Source: Caballeronia terrestris
GTDB taxonomy: Bacteria; Pseudomonadota; Gammaproteobacteria; Burkholderiales; Burkholderiaceae
Direction of reading: 5' to 3'
Assembly: GCF_001544515.1 (NCBI RefSeq)
Contig: NZ_FCOL02000004.1
Coordinates: forward strand, 124,001-188,000
DNA length: 64,000 nt
Both the position numbers and the translations under genes were made by a program. Below, in pieces: positions 18,480-29,072 of this stretch. Position 1 is the stretch's first letter. Every line of letters begins with the position of its first letter. The notes beneath the pieces were generated by a model. It searched no databases. It was not told the DNA's origin and saw nothing but the letters and a program-made list of their open reading frames with translations.

Positions 18480-19802
18480 ATGGGACAAGAGAAGGGACAT
18501 TTCGACGAATCCGCTGCATCGGCCTACGCTCCGCTCACGCCCGTGCCGCTTGCGCGCCGCGCCTTCGTCACGACCGATGCCTTCGCGCTCTGGTTCTCGC
18601 TCGGCATCGGCTTGCTGGTCGCGCAGGCGGGCGCGCTGCTCGTGCCGGGACTCTCGCTGCCGCACGCGCTGACGGCGATCGCGATCGGCACGGCGATCGG
18701 CGTCGTGCTGCTCGCGCTCGCGGGCGTGATCGGCACGGATACGGGGCTCGCGGCGATGTCGTCGCTGCGGCCGACGCTCGGCGTGCGCGGCGCGTCGGTG
18801 CCGGCGGTGCTGAACGCGGTGCAACTCGTCGGCTGGGGCTCGTTCGAGATCATCGTGATGCGCGATTCCGCCGATGCGCTCGCCAAACAGTCGTTCAATC
18901 TCTCGATGCCGCTCATCTGGACGCTCGTGTTCGGCGTCCTCGCGACGCTGCTCGCCGTGACCGGGCCGCTCTCCTTCGTGCGGCGGTTTTTGCGCACGTG
19001 GGGCATCTGGCTGCTGCTCGGCGGCGCGGGGTGGCTCACGTGGAACCTGCTCGCGAAGCACGATCTCGCCGCGCTGATGAACCGCCCCGGCACGGGCGAG
19101 ATGGCGTTCGGCGCGGGCATCGACCTGGTGGTCGCGATGCCGCTCTCGTGGCTGCCGCTGATCGCCGATTACACGCGTTTCGGCCGCAGCGCGGGCGGCA
19201 CGTTTCGCGGCACGCTTCTCGGCTACGGCATCGCGAATCTGTGGTTTTATGCGCTCGGCGCGATCTACGGGCTCGCGGCGGGCGGCGGCGATACCTTGCT
19301 GACCGTCGCGTTCGCGCAGGCGGGCGGCGGGATAGCGCTCCTGCTAATCCTGATCGACGAAATCGACAACGCCTTTGCCGATATCCACTCGGCCGCCGTA
19401 TCGACGGGCACGTTCTGGGCGCGGGCAACCGTGCCGGTGCTGTCGGCGGCGTTCGGCGCGTTGTGCACGCTGGTCGCGCTGGTCGTCGAGATGGGGAAAT
19501 ATCAGAACTTTCTGCTTCTGATCGGCTCGGTGTTCGCGCCGCTCTTCGGCGTCGTGCTGGCGGATCATTTCATCGTGCGCAAACGGCGTATCGATGTCGG
19601 CGCCATCGGCGATGTCACCGGCCGTTATGGCTTTTCGGGAGGCTGGCACGTGAGCGCGTTCGTCGCGTGGGCGGTCGGCATCGCGGCGTATCACGCGATC
19701 AACCAGTGGCTGCCGAACCTCGGCGCGACGCTGCCGGCGCTGGCGATCGGCGCGCTGGTCTATCTCGGATTGATCTCGGCGCGTGGGCGCGCCTATGCGT
19801 GA
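18480..19802 (+). CDS. cytX: CytX-like NCS1 family permease
   Basis: 440 residues with about 12 membrane segments. The block ALWFSLGIGLLVAQAGALLVPGLS, then TGLAAMSSLRPTLGVRGASVP and LNAVQLVGWGSFEIIVM, matches the CytX branch of the NCS1 purine/cytosine permeases, thought to import hydroxymethylpyrimidine for thiamine synthesis. The late IDNAFADIHSAAVS is also a family feature. The ATG at 18480 (MGQEKGHFDES) is preferred over 18426, which overlaps the leader. No thiamine riboswitch is recognisable upstream and no thi gene is near, so the substrate assignment is by family resemblance only. Confidence 0.82.
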   Translation: MGQEKGHFDESAASAYAPLTPVPLARRAFVTTDAFALWFSLGIGLLVAQAGALLVPGLSLPHALTAIAIGTAIGVVLLALAGVIGTDTGLAAMSSLRPTLGVRGASVPAVLNAVQLVGWGSFEIIVMRDSADALAKQSFNLSMPLIWTLVFGVLATLLAVTGPLSFVRRFLRTWGIWLLLGGAGWLTWNLLAKHDLAALMNRPGTGEMAFGAGIDLVVAMPLSWLPLIADYTRFGRSAGGTFRGTLLGYGIANLWFYALGAIYGLAAGGGDTLLTVAFAQAGGGIALLLILIDEIDNAFADIHSAAVSTGTFWARATVPVLSAAFGALCTLVALVVEMGKYQNFLLLIGSVFAPLFGVVLADHFIVRKRRIDVGAIGDVTGRYGFSGGWHVSAFVAWAVGIAAYHAINQWLPNLGATLPALAIGALVYLGLISARGRAYA

Positions 19803-19869
19803 GCCATGAATGCGAGGGCCGCTGCGCAGCGGCCCCCTGCATTTCGGCCAGAACTAACGGCCGCCCGAA

Positions 19870-20892
19870 TTACTTCGCCGCGCGATACTCCACGCCCGGC
19901 AACACGCACAGCAGTTCGAACGCGAGATTGGCGGCGAGGAGCGCCGTCGTGCCGAACGGGTCGTAGGGCGGCGCGACTTCCACCAGATCCGCGCCGACGA
20001 TGTTCAGCCCGCGCGCCCCGCGGATGATCTCCAGCGCCTGCGGCACGGTCAGACCGGCGATCTCCGGCGTGCCCGTGCCGGGTGCGAACGCCGGATCGAT
20101 GCCGTCGATGTCGAACGTGATGTACACCGGCCCGTCGCCCATCTGCTCGCGCACTTCCGCCATCAAGGGCGCGAGCGACTTGTTCCAGCATTCCTCCGTC
20201 TGCACGACGCGAAAACCCTGCTCGCGGCACCAGTCGAAATCGCCGGCTTCGTAGCCCGTGCCGCGCAGGCCGATCTGCACGACGCGCTTGCAATCCAGCA
20301 GGCCCTCTTCCACCGCGCGTCGAAACGGCGTGCCGTGCGCGATCTTCTCGCCGAACATGGTGTCGTTGACGTCGGCGTGGGCATCGATGTGGATCAGCCC
20401 GACCTTGCCGTGCTTTTTCGCGATGGCGCGCAGGATCGGCAGCGCGATCGTGTGGTCGCCGCCGAGCGTCAGCGGCTTGCAGCCGTGCGCAAGAATCTCG
20501 TCGTACGCGCGCTCGATGCGGTCGATCGAATCCAGCAGGTTGTACGGATTGATCGCGACGTCGCCAATATCGGCGACGCGCAGCGAATCGAACGGCGCGG
20601 CGCGCGTCGCCATGTTGTACGGGCGCAGCAGCACCGATTCGCTGCGCACCTGACGCGGCCCGAAGCGCGCGCCCGTGCGGTTCGACGTGCCGAGATCGAA
20701 CGGCACGCCGACGAAACACGCATCCAGCCCCGCCGCCGACTGGACGTGCGGCAGGCGCATCATCGTCGTGATGCCGCCGCAGCGCGGCATCTGGTTGCCG
20801 GAGAGCGGCTGCGGGCGTTCGCTGCGGTGATCGGGCGCGGTGAAATGGGAATCGAAGTGCTCGGCAGGGGCAAAAAGCGAAGATGTATTCAT
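19870..20892 (-). CDS. speB: Agmatinase/guanidino-acid ureohydrolase
   Basis: 340 residues of the arginase/agmatinase superfamily. The binuclear Mn ligands are complete: TLGGDHTIALP (His), IHIDAHADVND (Asp-x-His-x-Asp) and TFDIDGIDPAFAPGTGTPE (Asp-x-Asp). The N-terminal NQMPRCGGITTMMRLP segment is typical of the agmatinase/guanidinobutyrase branch, which releases urea from agmatine or 4-guanidinobutyrate. The two substrates cannot be told apart by eye. It is divergent from a LysR gene with 128 bp between them, the classic arrangement of a LysR-controlled catabolic gene. An arginine/ornithine/lysine-type decarboxylase at the right edge could supply agmatine, but that link is speculative. Confidence 0.88.
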   Translation of the reverse strand: MNTSSLFAPAEHFDSHFTAPDHRSERPQPLSGNQMPRCGGITTMMRLPHVQSAAGLDACFVGVPFDLGTSNRTGARFGPRQVRSESVLLRPYNMATRAAPFDSLRVADIGDVAINPYNLLDSIDRIERAYDEILAHGCKPLTLGGDHTIALPILRAIAKKHGKVGLIHIDAHADVNDTMFGEKIAHGTPFRRAVEEGLLDCKRVVQIGLRGTGYEAGDFDWCREQGFRVVQTEECWNKSLAPLMAEVREQMGDGPVYITFDIDGIDPAFAPGTGTPEIAGLTVPQALEIIRGARGLNIVGADLVEVAPPYDPFGTTALLAANLAFELLCVLPGVEYRAAK

Positions 20893-20960
20893 GGCGTTCG
20901 ATGGTTTCCGGTGAGAGGTGCTATCGGATGATCCTTAATTAATAGGCGTTCCGGCGGCAA

Positions 20961-20983
20961 GTTAAAATGGCGCAGAAATTAAC
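20961..20983. promoter_or_regulatory. Candidate LysR binding site (GTTAA-N13-TTAAC)
   Basis: GTTAA at 20961-20965 and TTAAC at 20979-20983 form an interrupted dyad in the middle of the intergenic region between the ureohydrolase gene and lysR. LysR regulators usually bind such interrupted T-rich/A-rich dyads. No direct evidence beyond position and symmetry. Confidence 0.45.
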
Positions 20984-20986
20984 TTC

Positions 20987-21006
20987 ACATCGATATTCAT
21001 CGATGT
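20987..21006. promoter_or_regulatory. Perfect 8-4-8 palindrome before lysR
   Basis: ACATCGAT, spacer attc, ATCGATGT: a 20-bp perfect inverted repeat that ends 14 bases before the lysR start and touches its ribosome site. It may be an autoregulatory operator or a leader hairpin. Confidence 0.55.
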
Positions 21007-21020
21007 AAGGACGCCCGCCG

Positions 21021-21929
21021 ATGTTCACGCACCTCTCCGATCTCGATTTGCGGCTGATCCGCGTCTTCCTCGCGATTGTCGATGCGGGCGGCATTTCATC
21101 CGCGCAGGCGACGCTCAACGTCGGCCAGTCGACGATCAGCACGCAACTCGCGACGCTAGAAACGCGCCTCGGTTATCGCCTGTGCGAGCGTGGTCGCAGC
21201 GGTTTCGCGCTGACCTCGCGCGGCGAACAGTTCGTGGAAGCATGCCGGACGCTGCTCGCCGCCGTCGATACCTTCGACATGACCGCGCGCAACGTCGGCA
21301 AGAAACTGGTCGGCACGCTCGCGATGGGGATCATCGGCCACACGCCGGTGAGCGCGAGCGCGCGGATCAGCGAGGCGATCGCGCGGTTTCGTGAACGCGA
21401 TGAATCGGTGCGGTTTTCGGTGCTGGTGCGCTCGCCGGGGGAACTGGAGGAATTGCTGCTGGCGGGGCGGATTCAGGTCGCGATCGGCTACTTCTGGCAT
21501 CGCGTGCCGTCGCTGGAATACACGCAGATCTACGCCGAAGACCAGTTCGCCTATTGCGCGCGGCGCCATCCGCTCTTCACTGAGGCCGGTGCCATCGACC
21601 CCGAACGCGCCGCCGATTTCGAATGGGCGTGGCGCAGCTACCCGCTACCCGAAGCCGATGCGGTCGCGCCGACCAACATCAACGCCGTCGCGGACAATAT
21701 GGAAGCCGTTGCGATGCTCGTGCTGTCGGGGCACCATCTGGGCTACCTGCCGGAGCACTTCGCCGCGCCGTACGTGAGGGAGGGACTGCTCGCGCCGCTG
21801 AACGCGGAGAAGATGCGCTACCGCGTCGCGTTCGAGATGGTCACGCGCGCGCGGCACTTAAGGACGGACATCGTGGAGGCGTTCATCGAGGATATGAACG
21901 CCGCCCACGCTGTTCAGATCAGCCGTTGA
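21021..21929 (+). CDS. LysR family transcriptional regulator
   Basis: 302 residues. The N-terminal winged helix ([20 protein letters not shown] through [16 protein letters not shown], residues about 8-65) is the LysR DNA-binding domain, followed by a periplasmic-binding-like effector domain. The divergent ureohydrolase gene is the expected target; the effector could be a guanidino compound. Its 3' end overlaps the convergent lolA stop by 11 bp. Two candidate operator dyads lie between this gene and its partner. The assignment to family is firm; the target is inference from the divergent layout. Confidence 0.92.
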   Translation: MFTHLSDLDLRLIRVFLAIVDAGGISSAQATLNVGQSTISTQLATLETRLGYRLCERGRSGFALTSRGEQFVEACRTLLAAVDTFDMTARNVGKKLVGTLAMGIIGHTPVSASARISEAIARFRERDESVRFSVLVRSPGELEELLLAGRIQVAIGYFWHRVPSLEYTQIYAEDQFAYCARRHPLFTEAGAIDPERAADFEWAWRSYPLPEADAVAPTNINAVADNMEAVAMLVLSGHHLGYLPEHFAAPYVREGLLAPLNAEKMRYRVAFEMVTRARHLRTDIVEAFIEDMNAAHAVQISR

Positions 21930-22587
21930 TCACGTCCGCGCCCTTCGGCACGGTGAACTTGAAGGTATCGGCCTTGACCGGCGGATTCTTCTGGATGTTG
22001 GAAAACGTGAGCAGCGTCACGTTGCCGAAGACGTCGTGCAGTTCCATCGCCTGGAGATTGCCGTCCTTGAAGCCAATGCCGACGCTCTCGAACTGCGTGT
22101 CCTTCGCTTTCGGCGTGAGTTCGAGCCAGTCGATGCCGCCCTTCACGCCCGCGTCACGCAACGTGAAGTTCTTGTCGAGATCGTTGCTGCCGAAAAGGAT
22201 CGCCGCCGGACTCGCGCCCAGCGCGCCGCCGAGCGAACGGATCGTCACCTGGTTCAGGTCCTTGTCGTAGACGTAGAGCTTGTCGCCGTCCGCCTGGAGG
22301 ACCTGCGAATACGGCTTTTCATACGACCAGATGAACTTGCCGGGCCGCGCGAACATGAACGTGCCGCTCGACGTGCCGCCGCCTCGGGGAGCCGCCGTCT
22401 GACTCGCGGCGCCCGCCTTGCCCGGCGCCTTCACTTCCTGCTGCACGAACGTGCCGCGCGCCGCGTGGACCTGCGAGACGAACGTCTTCAACTGCTCGGT
22501 GCCGCTCGCGAAGGCCTGCGACGCCAGCAACATCGACGCGCCGGCCAGCATTGCTCCGAGCATGCGTGTGAACCACTTTTGCTGCAT
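21919..22587 (-). CDS. lolA: LolA, outer-membrane lipoprotein carrier
   Basis: 222 residues from ATG 22587 ([16 protein letters not shown]), with GGAGAA upstream at good spacing; the longer frame starts at a TTG. A signal peptide ends at QAFA. The mature protein carries lipoproteins from LolCDE to LolB across the periplasm. The core [20 protein letters not shown] and [35 protein letters not shown] are standard LolA. An unusual Gly/Ala/Pro-rich insertion ([20 protein letters not shown]) sits early in the sheet, a feature common in Burkholderia relatives. It follows ftsK by 24 bp and is likely co-transcribed with it. Confidence 0.95.
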   Translation of the reverse strand: MQQKWFTRMLGAMLAGASMLLASQAFASGTEQLKTFVSQVHAARGTFVQQEVKAPGKAGAASQTAAPRGGGTSSGTFMFARPGKFIWSYEKPYSQVLQADGDKLYVYDKDLNQVTIRSLGGALGASPAAILFGSNDLDKNFTLRDAGVKGGIDWLELTPKAKDTQFESVGIGFKDGNLQAMELHDVFGNVTLLTFSNIQKNPPVKADTFKFTVPKGADVING

Positions 22588-22611
22588 ATATTCGTTCTCC
22601 AAGGGTGAAGC

Positions 22612-24927
22612 TTATTCTGCGTCGCGCGCGGGCGTGAGGATTTCGCGATTGCCGTTGGACGACATCGCCGACACGAGCCCCGAGTTCTCCATCTGCTCAA
22701 GAAGCCGCGCGGCGCGGTTGTAACCGATCCGCAGATGCCGCTGCACGAGCGAAATCGACGCGCGCCGGTTCTTGATCACGACTTCCACAGCCTGATCGTA
22801 TAGAGGGTCGGACTCGCCATCGGCGCCGCCAGTTCCCGCGGCGCCCGCTGAGCCTTCGTCTCCGTCGCCGGCGAGGCCGCCTTCGAGGATGCCCTCGATA
22901 TAGTTCGGCTCGCCCTGCTCCTTCAATTTGTCGACCACGCGATGCACTTCCTCGTCCGACACGAACGCGCCGTGCACGCGCACCGGCAGGCCGGAGCCCG
23001 GCGGCAGGTAGAGCATGTCGCCCATGCCGAGCAGCGATTCCGCGCCCTGCTGATCGAGAATCGTGCGCGAATCGATCTTCGACGACACCTGGAACGCCAT
23101 GCGCGTCGGCACGTTCGCCTTGATGAGGCCAGTGATCACGTCGACCGACGGCCGCTGCGTCGCGAGAATCAGGTGGATGCCGGCCGCGCGCGCCTTCTGG
23201 GCGATCCGCGCGATCAGCTCTTCCACCTTCTTGCCTACCACCATCATCAGGTCGGCGAGTTCGTCGATCACGACGACGATATTCGGCAGGCGCGTGAGCG
23301 GTTCCGGCTCGTCCGGCGTCAGGCTGAACGGATTCGGAATCTTCTCATCGCGCTTCGCGGCTTCGTCGATCTTGTTGTTGAAGCCGCCGAGATTGCGCAC
23401 GCCCATCTTGCTCATCAGCTTGTAGCGGCGCTCCATTTCGGCGACGGCCCAGTTGAGCGCGTGGCCGGCCTGCCGCATGTCGGTGACAACCGGGCACAGC
23501 AGATGGGGAATGCCTTCGTAGACGCTCATTTCGAGCATCTTCGGATCGATCAGGATCATGCGGACCTGATCGGCGCTCGCCTTGTAGAGCAGCGACAGGA
23601 TCATCGCGTTGATGCCCACCGACTTGCCCGACCCGGTCGTGCCCGCGACGAGCAAGTGCGGCATCTTCGCGAGATCGGCGCAGACGGGCTTCCCGCCGAT
23701 GTCCTTGCCGAGGCCCATCGTGAGCGGCGAGGCGGCATCGGCGTAGACCTCGGAGCCGAGGATTTCCGAGAGCTTGACCGTCTGGCGGCGCTGGTTCGGC
23801 AATTCGAGCGCCATGAAGTTCTTGCCGGGAATCGTCTCCACGACGCGAATCGACACGAGCGAGAGCGAGCGCGCGAGATCCTTGGCGAGCCCGACGATCT
23901 GGCTGCCCTTCACGCCTGTCGCCGGCTCGATTTCGTAGCGCGTGACGACCGGCCCCGGATACGCCGCGACCACGCTCACCTCGACGCCGAAATCCTTCAG
24001 CTTCTTTTCGATCAGGCGCGACGTGTATTCGAGCGTATCCGCGGAAATGGTTTCCTTCACTTCGGGCGCGGCGTCCAGCAGCGCGAGCGGCGGCAGCGTG
24101 GAATCGCCCGGCAGGTCCTTGAAGAGCGGCACCTGCTTTTCGCGCTCGACGCGCTCGGATTTGGGCGGGCTCGCGAGCGGCGGGACGATCACGACCGGCT
24201 CGTGGTCCTCGATCTTCACGCGGCCGCGCACGACCTTGCCTTCGCGCGTCGATGCCGCTTCCTCGCCGAGCTTGCGGTCGCGCCCCGCTTCGCGGCGCAG
24301 GCGTGCGCCGGTGATCGCGGACATGATGCCGTCGCCGACTTTCTCGCACACCGAGAGCCACGAGAAGCGGAAGTAGAGCGACAAGCCGATCGCGAGCGCG
24401 ATCAACATGAAGAGCGTGGCGCCGGTGAAGCCGAACGCATGCGACATGTGCCGCGCGATCGCCTCGCCGACGACCCCGCCCGGCGCGCGCGGCAACTGCA
24501 CGTTGAGCGACCACATGCGCAGCGCCTCGATGCCGTCGCTCGCGGCGAGCACGAGCACGAACGCGAAGGCTTCCGCGAGCCAGGTGCGGTCCTTCGCGTC
24601 GGCTTCGACGGGCGCTTCGGTCTGTGTGATCCGCCGGTAGTTCGCGACGATGCGCCGCGCAAGCGGCACGATCAGCCAGTACGAGGACAGGCCGAACAGC
24701 AGCAGAACGATGTCGGAAGTCCAGGCGCCGACGCGGCCGGCCCAGTTGCCGATGTGATCGACGGTGGCAGCGTGCGTCCAGCTCGGATCGCGCCGGCTGT
24801 AGCTCACGAGCGCCATCAGAAGGAAAAGACCGAGCGCGACCTGGAGAATCCAGCGAATTTCGGTGAAAAGGCGCGACATGCGGTGCGGCAACGCCTGCGC
24901 GCTCGCAGAATAGGGTGCTTTTGCCAT
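22612..24927 (-). CDS. ftsK: FtsK DNA translocase
   Basis: 771 residues. Septal motor that pumps DNA toward dif and activates XerCD at division. Membrane segments lie near residues 26-42, 72-90, 117-130 and 168-186. The linker is short compared with E. coli FtsK. The motor domain has Walker [10 protein letters not shown] at 429-437, [19 protein letters not shown] and Walker [13 protein letters not shown], then [23 protein letters not shown]. The C-terminal gamma winged helix ([31 protein letters not shown]) would read KOPS sites. A Gly/Asp-rich spacer of about 25 residues separates motor and gamma domain. Start at 24927 is the only good one. Confidence 0.97.
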   Translation of the reverse strand: MAKAPYSASAQALPHRMSRLFTEIRWILQVALGLFLLMALVSYSRRDPSWTHAATVDHIGNWAGRVGAWTSDIVLLLFGLSSYWLIVPLARRIVANYRRITQTEAPVEADAKDRTWLAEAFAFVLVLAASDGIEALRMWSLNVQLPRAPGGVVGEAIARHMSHAFGFTGATLFMLIALAIGLSLYFRFSWLSVCEKVGDGIMSAITGARLRREAGRDRKLGEEAASTREGKVVRGRVKIEDHEPVVIVPPLASPPKSERVEREKQVPLFKDLPGDSTLPPLALLDAAPEVKETISADTLEYTSRLIEKKLKDFGVEVSVVAAYPGPVVTRYEIEPATGVKGSQIVGLAKDLARSLSLVSIRVVETIPGKNFMALELPNQRRQTVKLSEILGSEVYADAASPLTMGLGKDIGGKPVCADLAKMPHLLVAGTTGSGKSVGINAMILSLLYKASADQVRMILIDPKMLEMSVYEGIPHLLCPVVTDMRQAGHALNWAVAEMERRYKLMSKMGVRNLGGFNNKIDEAAKRDEKIPNPFSLTPDEPEPLTRLPNIVVVIDELADLMMVVGKKVEELIARIAQKARAAGIHLILATQRPSVDVITGLIKANVPTRMAFQVSSKIDSRTILDQQGAESLLGMGDMLYLPPGSGLPVRVHGAFVSDEEVHRVVDKLKEQGEPNYIEGILEGGLAGDGDEGSAGAAGTGGADGESDPLYDQAVEVVIKNRRASISLVQRHLRIGYNRAARLLEQMENSGLVSAMSSNGNREILTPARDAE

Positions 24928-26267
<1,340 letters not shown>

Positions 26268-26374
26268 AAACGTGGATGGCACGGCGCGACGGTAAAATGA
26301 TGTCGCTGCGCCGCCCGGAAAGCGGCGTCGGCAGCGTCACCAGGCCAGCGCCATTTCCATTCCGGATGGTTAAG

Positions 26375-26396
26375 AAAGGGCCGCTGGCCCTTTTTT
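26375..26396 (+). terminator. Intrinsic terminator after trxB
   Basis: AAAGGGCC (26375-26382), loop gct, GGCCCTTT (26386-26393) and a T-run to 26396. It lies 108 bp beyond the trxB stop and before the Smr gene. Confidence 0.9.
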
Positions 26397-26455
26397 CATT
26401 GCGACGCGTCTGGAATAGCTGAATTACCGCATGCCGACGTCCACCACCTAGCGCG

Positions 26456-27286
26456 ATGCCCAAGAACCAGCCCCATCCGAACGAACCGAGGCATCCGCGC
26501 GATCCCGTGGCGCGGACCGCACGTGCCGTCCAGGCCGAGCCGCCGAAGCCCAGAGACATCGTCGAGGCCGTCAAGCGCGACGGCCTCGCGGGTCTCGGCG
26601 GCTTGCGCAGCGCGCTGAAGGCTGGCGCGGCAAAGCGCGAGATCGAGCGCGCGGCGGCGGAGCGGGCACAACGCGAAGCCGTCGCCGATGCCGACGTGTT
26701 CCGCCGCTCCATCGGCGAAATCGAGCCGCTCAAAACGCCGCCGCGCACGACCGTCACGCGCGTCCCGCCGCCGCCCTTGCCGCTGCAAACCCGGCGCGAC
26801 GAAGAAGCCGTCCTCCAGGAAGCGCTCTCCGACGAATACGATCCCGAAAGCCTGCTCGACATCGACGAAACGCTCTCCTATTGCCGCACGGGCGTGAGCC
26901 AGGAAGTCGTGCGGAAACTGCGGCGCGGCGCCTGGATCGTGCAGGCGCAACTCGATTTGCACGGCATGCGCCGCGAGGAAGCGCGCGAGGCGCTGGCGGA
27001 ATTCATCCGCGAATCGGTGAAGCGCGGGCTGCGGTGTCTGCGCGTGATCCACGGCAAGGGGCTCGGGTCGATTGGCAAGGAGCCGGTGCTGAAGGGCAAG
27101 GTTCGCGCGTGGCTCGTGCAGAAGGAAGAAGTGATCGCGTTCTGTCAGGCGCGGCCGCACGACGGCGGCGCAGGCGCCGTGCTCGTGCTCCTCCAGCCGG
27201 GCGGGACGCCGCGTCACCACGGGCATCCGCAGGATCAGGACACGGCCAGCAAAACCGGCTCGAAGGACCCGCGCAGTGCACCCTAG
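26456..27286 (+). CDS. Smr domain protein
   Basis: 276 residues. The C-terminal half holds the Smr fold: AQLDLHGMRREEAREALAEFI (motif LDLHG) and LRVIHGKGLGSIG (motif HGKG), the two signatures of Smr domains related to the MutS2 tail, which have nuclease activity in several proteins. The N-terminal 140 residues are charged, Arg/Ala/Glu-rich and then Pro-rich (VPPPPLPLQ), probably a flexible extension. This is the YdaL/SmrA-like standalone architecture. The ATG at 26456 starts MPKNQPHPN. It overlaps the start of the downstream TRIC gene by 11 bp, so the two are probably translated together. Confidence 0.88.
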   Translation: MPKNQPHPNEPRHPRDPVARTARAVQAEPPKPRDIVEAVKRDGLAGLGGLRSALKAGAAKREIERAAAERAQREAVADADVFRRSIGEIEPLKTPPRTTVTRVPPPPLPLQTRRDEEAVLQEALSDEYDPESLLDIDETLSYCRTGVSQEVVRKLRRGAWIVQAQLDLHGMRREEAREALAEFIRESVKRGLRCLRVIHGKGLGSIGKEPVLKGKVRAWLVQKEEVIAFCQARPHDGGAGAVLVLLQPGGTPRHHGHPQDQDTASKTGSKDPRSAP

Positions 27287-27896
27287 GCTCACGCTCGCGA
27301 TCTCCATCATGGAGGCGCTCGCGCTTTTTTCGTACGCCATCTCGGGTCTGATCGAAGCACGAAAGCGCCGGCTCGACGCCGTCGGCGCGTTCATGGTCGC
27401 GCTCGCCACGGCGTTCGGCGGGGGCACCGTGCGCGACGTGCTGCTCTCGCGCCGGCCGTTCTACTGGGTCGAGCATCAGGATTACGTGCTCGTCATTTTC
27501 GCGATGGCGATCTTCGCGCCGATGCTGCTCAAAATGACGACCCGCCTCTTCGACGAGCGCCTGCTCCTGATCGCCGACGCGATCGGCCTCGGGCTTTTCA
27601 GCATCTCCGGCACCTCGATCGCCCTCGACGCGCAAATGCCCGCGTTCACCGCCGTCATGATGGGCGTGGTGACGGGCGTGTTCGGCGGCGTGATGCGCGA
27701 CGTGCTGTGCAACGAGATTCCGCTGATTTTGCGCGACTCGCGGCCCTACGCGGTGTGCGCGTTCGCGGGCTGCTGGCTCTACCTGCTGCTGGACCGGATG
27801 GAATTCGACACGATCTACGCCGTGCTGCTGTCGACGGGGTTCATCCTCGTCGCGCGGCTCGTCACGTTCAAGTTCGACATCCGGCTGCCGCACTAG
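27276..27896 (+). CDS. TRIC-family (UPF0126) trimeric intracellular cation channel protein
   Basis: 206 residues, seven predicted membrane segments in two repeats of three plus one. Repeat signatures GTVRDVLLSRRPFYWV and GGVMRDVLCNEIPLIL carry the paired Gly and Arg-Asp motif of the family. Bacterial TRIC homologues form potassium/sodium-permeable trimers. I use the GTG at 27276 (MHPRLTLAISI), which overlaps the Smr gene; ATG 27309 would cut into the first helix. Function in this organism is inferred from family only. Confidence 0.88.
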   Translation: MHPRLTLAISIMEALALFSYAISGLIEARKRRLDAVGAFMVALATAFGGGTVRDVLLSRRPFYWVEHQDYVLVIFAMAIFAPMLLKMTTRLFDERLLLIADAIGLGLFSISGTSIALDAQMPAFTAVMMGVVTGVFGGVMRDVLCNEIPLILRDSRPYAVCAFAGCWLYLLLDRMEFDTIYAVLLSTGFILVARLVTFKFDIRLPH

Positions 27897-27937
27897 CGCC
27901 AGCGTTAGCGCCGACGCCAACGCCAACGCCAACGCCG
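27896..27937. repeat. Hexanucleotide repeat (cgccaa)n
   Basis: Three perfect copies of cgccaa at 27915-27932 are flanked by degenerate units (gcgccagcgttagcgccga before, cgccg after). It lies directly after the TRIC stop. Such a short tract could vary between strains but has no obvious reading frame. Confidence 0.7.
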
Positions 27938-28020
27938 TCAAGGCTCGGCGGACAGCGATTTGCTACAATCGGCGAGTTCCCAAATAGACCAACCCCCCGC
28001 GTTTCCACCGCAGACTGACC

Positions 28021-28674
28021 ATGAATATCGAGCAAGCGCGTTTCAACATGATCGAGCAACAGATTCGTCCCTGGGATGTGCTGGACCAGGACGTCCTGAA
28101 CCTGCTGACGATCGTCAAGCGTGAGAACTTCGTGCCCGCCGCGTATCGCAATATCGCGTTCGCCGACCTCGAAATTCCGCTGCCGGGCGGCGAGCGCATG
28201 CTGTCGCCGAGGGTCGAGGCGCGCGTGCTGCAGGAACTCGCGCTCACGAAACACGAGACCGTGCTCGAAATCGGCGCCGGCTCGGGTTACATGGCCGCGT
28301 TGCTCGCGGCGCGCGCCCGCAGCGTGACGACCGTCGAGATCGCGCCGGAACTCGCCACGTTCGCGGAGCAGAATCTCGCGGCGAACGGTGTGTCGAACGC
28401 GCACGTCGTCACCGGCGACGGCTCGCTCGGCTGGCCGGGCGGCGCACCTTACGACGTGATCTGCGTGTCGGGCGGCCTGCCGATCATGCCGCAGGAATTC
28501 CTCGAGCAACTGAAAATCGGCGGCCGGATCGCGGCGTTCGTCGGAGACGCGCCGGTCATGAAGGCGCAGATCATCACGCGCGTCGACGAAAAGCAGTTCC
28601 GCGTCTCCGATATTTTCGAGACGGTCGTCGCACCGCTGAAGAACGCCGTGCAGCCGCCGCGCTTCAAGTTCTGA
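28021..28674 (+). CDS. Protein-L-isoaspartate O-methyltransferase family protein
   Basis: 217 residues. The fold and order match PCMT: FNMIEQQIRPWDVLDQDVL, NFVPAAYRNIAFAD, then SAM motif I VLEIGAGSGYMAALLA, and motif II-like YDVICVSGGLP. In true Pcm the segment after motif I and the C terminus bind the isoaspartyl peptide; the SGGLP here replaces the usual TAA.. residues, so it may be a divergent methyltransferase rather than a repair enzyme. TACAAT at 27964-27969 is a plausible -10. The rhodanese gene begins 2 bp after the stop, so they form a small operon. Confidence 0.82.
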   Translation: MNIEQARFNMIEQQIRPWDVLDQDVLNLLTIVKRENFVPAAYRNIAFADLEIPLPGGERMLSPRVEARVLQELALTKHETVLEIGAGSGYMAALLAARARSVTTVEIAPELATFAEQNLAANGVSNAHVVTGDGSLGWPGGAPYDVICVSGGLPIMPQEFLEQLKIGGRIAAFVGDAPVMKAQIITRVDEKQFRVSDIFETVVAPLKNAVQPPRFKF

Positions 28675-28676
28675 TC

Positions 28677-29000
28677 ATGCAGAACCTGTCCGCATCCGAC
28701 CTCGCCGCCTGGCTCGCCGACTCGTCGCGTCCCGCGCCCGTTTTGCTCGACGTGCGCGAGCCGTGGGAGATCGAGACCGCGAAAATGGCGAACATCGTCC
28801 CCATCCCGATGCGCGACATCCCCGCGCGCAGCGAGGAACTCGACGACGAAGCGCAGATCGTCTGCATCTGCCATCACGGTGCACGCAGTGCGCAGGTGGC
28901 GATGTTTCTGGAATCGCGTGGGTTCACGCAGATGTTCAATTTGTATGGCGGCATCGACGCGTGGTCGCGTCAGGTGGATCCGAGCGTTCCGACTTATTGA
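28677..29000 (+). CDS. Single-domain rhodanese
   Basis: 107 residues. Contains VLLDVREPWEIETAKM and the active-site loop with Cys65 in CHHGARS, which would carry the persulfide sulfur, then FTQMFNLYGGIDAWS. Single-domain rhodaneses of the GlpE/PspE type transfer sulfur from thiosulfate or persulfides to acceptors. Cys63 two residues before the active cysteine is an extra thiol that could form a disulfide. It is the second gene after the pcm-like methyltransferase, 2 bp from its stop, and ends at a strong bidirectional terminator. Confidence 0.92.
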   Translation: MQNLSASDLAAWLADSSRPAPVLLDVREPWEIETAKMANIVPIPMRDIPARSEELDDEAQIVCICHHGARSAQVAMFLESRGFTQMFNLYGGIDAWSRQVDPSVPTY

Positions 29001-29015
29001 GTTTTCGAAGGCCAC

Positions 29016-29057
29016 AAAAAAGCCGCATGCGTCGACGAAGACGCATGCGGCTTTTTT
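29016..29057. terminator. Bidirectional terminator between rhodanese and hemY
   Basis: AAAAAAGCCGCATGCGTC (29016-29033), loop gacgaa, GACGCATGCGGCTTTTTT (29040-29057): a perfect 18-bp arm on each side. It serves both convergent transcripts. Confidence 0.95.
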
Positions 29058-29072
29058 GCTTCCAGCCAGCGA

